Of a stretch of 6,091 nt of DNA, positions 6,006-6,091 are shown one piece after another. Under the pieces are notes generated by a model that saw nothing but the letters and a program-made list of their open reading frames with translations, was not told where the DNA came from and did no database searches. Each line of letters begins with the position of its first letter. Positions within the stretch are counted from its first letter, which is position 1. The translations under genes were made by a program, and so were the position numbers. The stretch comes from Saprospiraceae bacterium (lineage in GTDB: Bacteria; Bacteroidota; Bacteroidia; Chitinophagales; Saprospiraceae), in the NCBI GenBank assembly GCA_015494245.1, contig WGBN01000290.1:1-6091 (forward strand), written 5' to 3'.

Positions 6006-6084
6006 CCTTTGCATTTTTCTGCCCGCGCCGCCCCTCTGACTCCCCAAAGTGGGGAGAACCGGCCGCCCGCGAAAAATGCAAAGG
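6006..6084. repeat. 79-bp element with 14-bp terminal inverted repeats upstream of rbcL
   Basis: CCTTTGCATTTTTC (6006-6019) and its exact reverse complement (6071-6084) bound a 79-bp unit. Inside lie a 7-bp hairpin, CTCCCCA-AAG-TGGGGAG (6039-6055), and two copies of GCCCGCG (6021-6027 and 6065-6071). The layout resembles a small MITE-like or REP-like intergenic repeat. The CCTTTGCA ends also resemble Bacteroidota -7 boxes facing inward from both sides, though neither has the preceding TA in register (CACCTTTG on minus, TTCCTTTG on plus). No transposase is visible. A second explanation is a large hairpin terminating the upstream gene. Confidence 0.6.
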
Positions 6085-6091
6085 TGTTATC

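Noticed and set aside
1..6091. tRNA, rRNA, CRISPR array or riboswitch
   Set aside because: No cloverleaf, rRNA-like stretch, regular direct-repeat/spacer pattern or known riboswitch core was seen on either strand in the non-coding stretches.

Overview
The window carries five genes, all on the minus strand, that together form a Calvin-Benson-Bassham (CBB) carbon-fixation cluster. In transcription order (high to low coordinate) they are rbcL (RuBisCO large subunit, 4473-5891), rbcS (small subunit, 4155-4469), prk (phosphoribulokinase, 3141-4109), tkt (transketolase, 1064-3076) and fba (class II fructose-bisphosphate aldolase, 866 down to the window edge, 3' end missing). No convincing gene lies on the plus strand. 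The long open frames there are antisense shadows of rbcL, prk and tkt.

The five products connect biochemically. PRK makes ribulose-1,5-bisphosphate, RuBisCO (RbcL8S8 expected) carboxylates it, and aldolase and transketolase rebuild the sugar phosphates that return to ribulose-5-phosphate. rbcL and rbcS are separated by 3 nt, rbcS and prk by 45 nt, and prk and tkt by 64 nt, so these four probably share a transcript. A 197-nt gap rich in repeats and hairpins separates tkt from fba, which probably has its own promoter. No RuBisCO activase (cbbX, cbbQ/O), LysR-type cbbR, GAPDH, PGK, FBPase/SBPase or carboxysome gene is in view.

The sequence looks like a Bacteroidota (or a near relative in the FCB group). 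None of the five starts has a clear Shine-Dalgarno sequence and several have A-rich leaders. A TACCTTTG box, matching the Bacteroidota -7 consensus TAnnTTTG, lies upstream of tkt, and a TTTG-N21-TCTATTTG arrangement lies upstream of fba. The intergenic DNA holds short inverted and degenerate repeats (GCGGACTGAAGTCCGC, CCTGCCT..AGGCAGG, CGCGGAT runs, CTCCCCAAAGTGGGGAG) of a style I associate with that phylum. Taxonomy is inference, and a form I CBB cluster in such a host would be notable.

The RuBisCO is form I of green-type (IA/IB-like) character, with every catalytic residue kept. It also carries several red-type-like or unusual residues around the active site, so it may represent a divergent branch. 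The other genes look intact and ordinary. The rest of the interest is in the promoters and repeats between genes.
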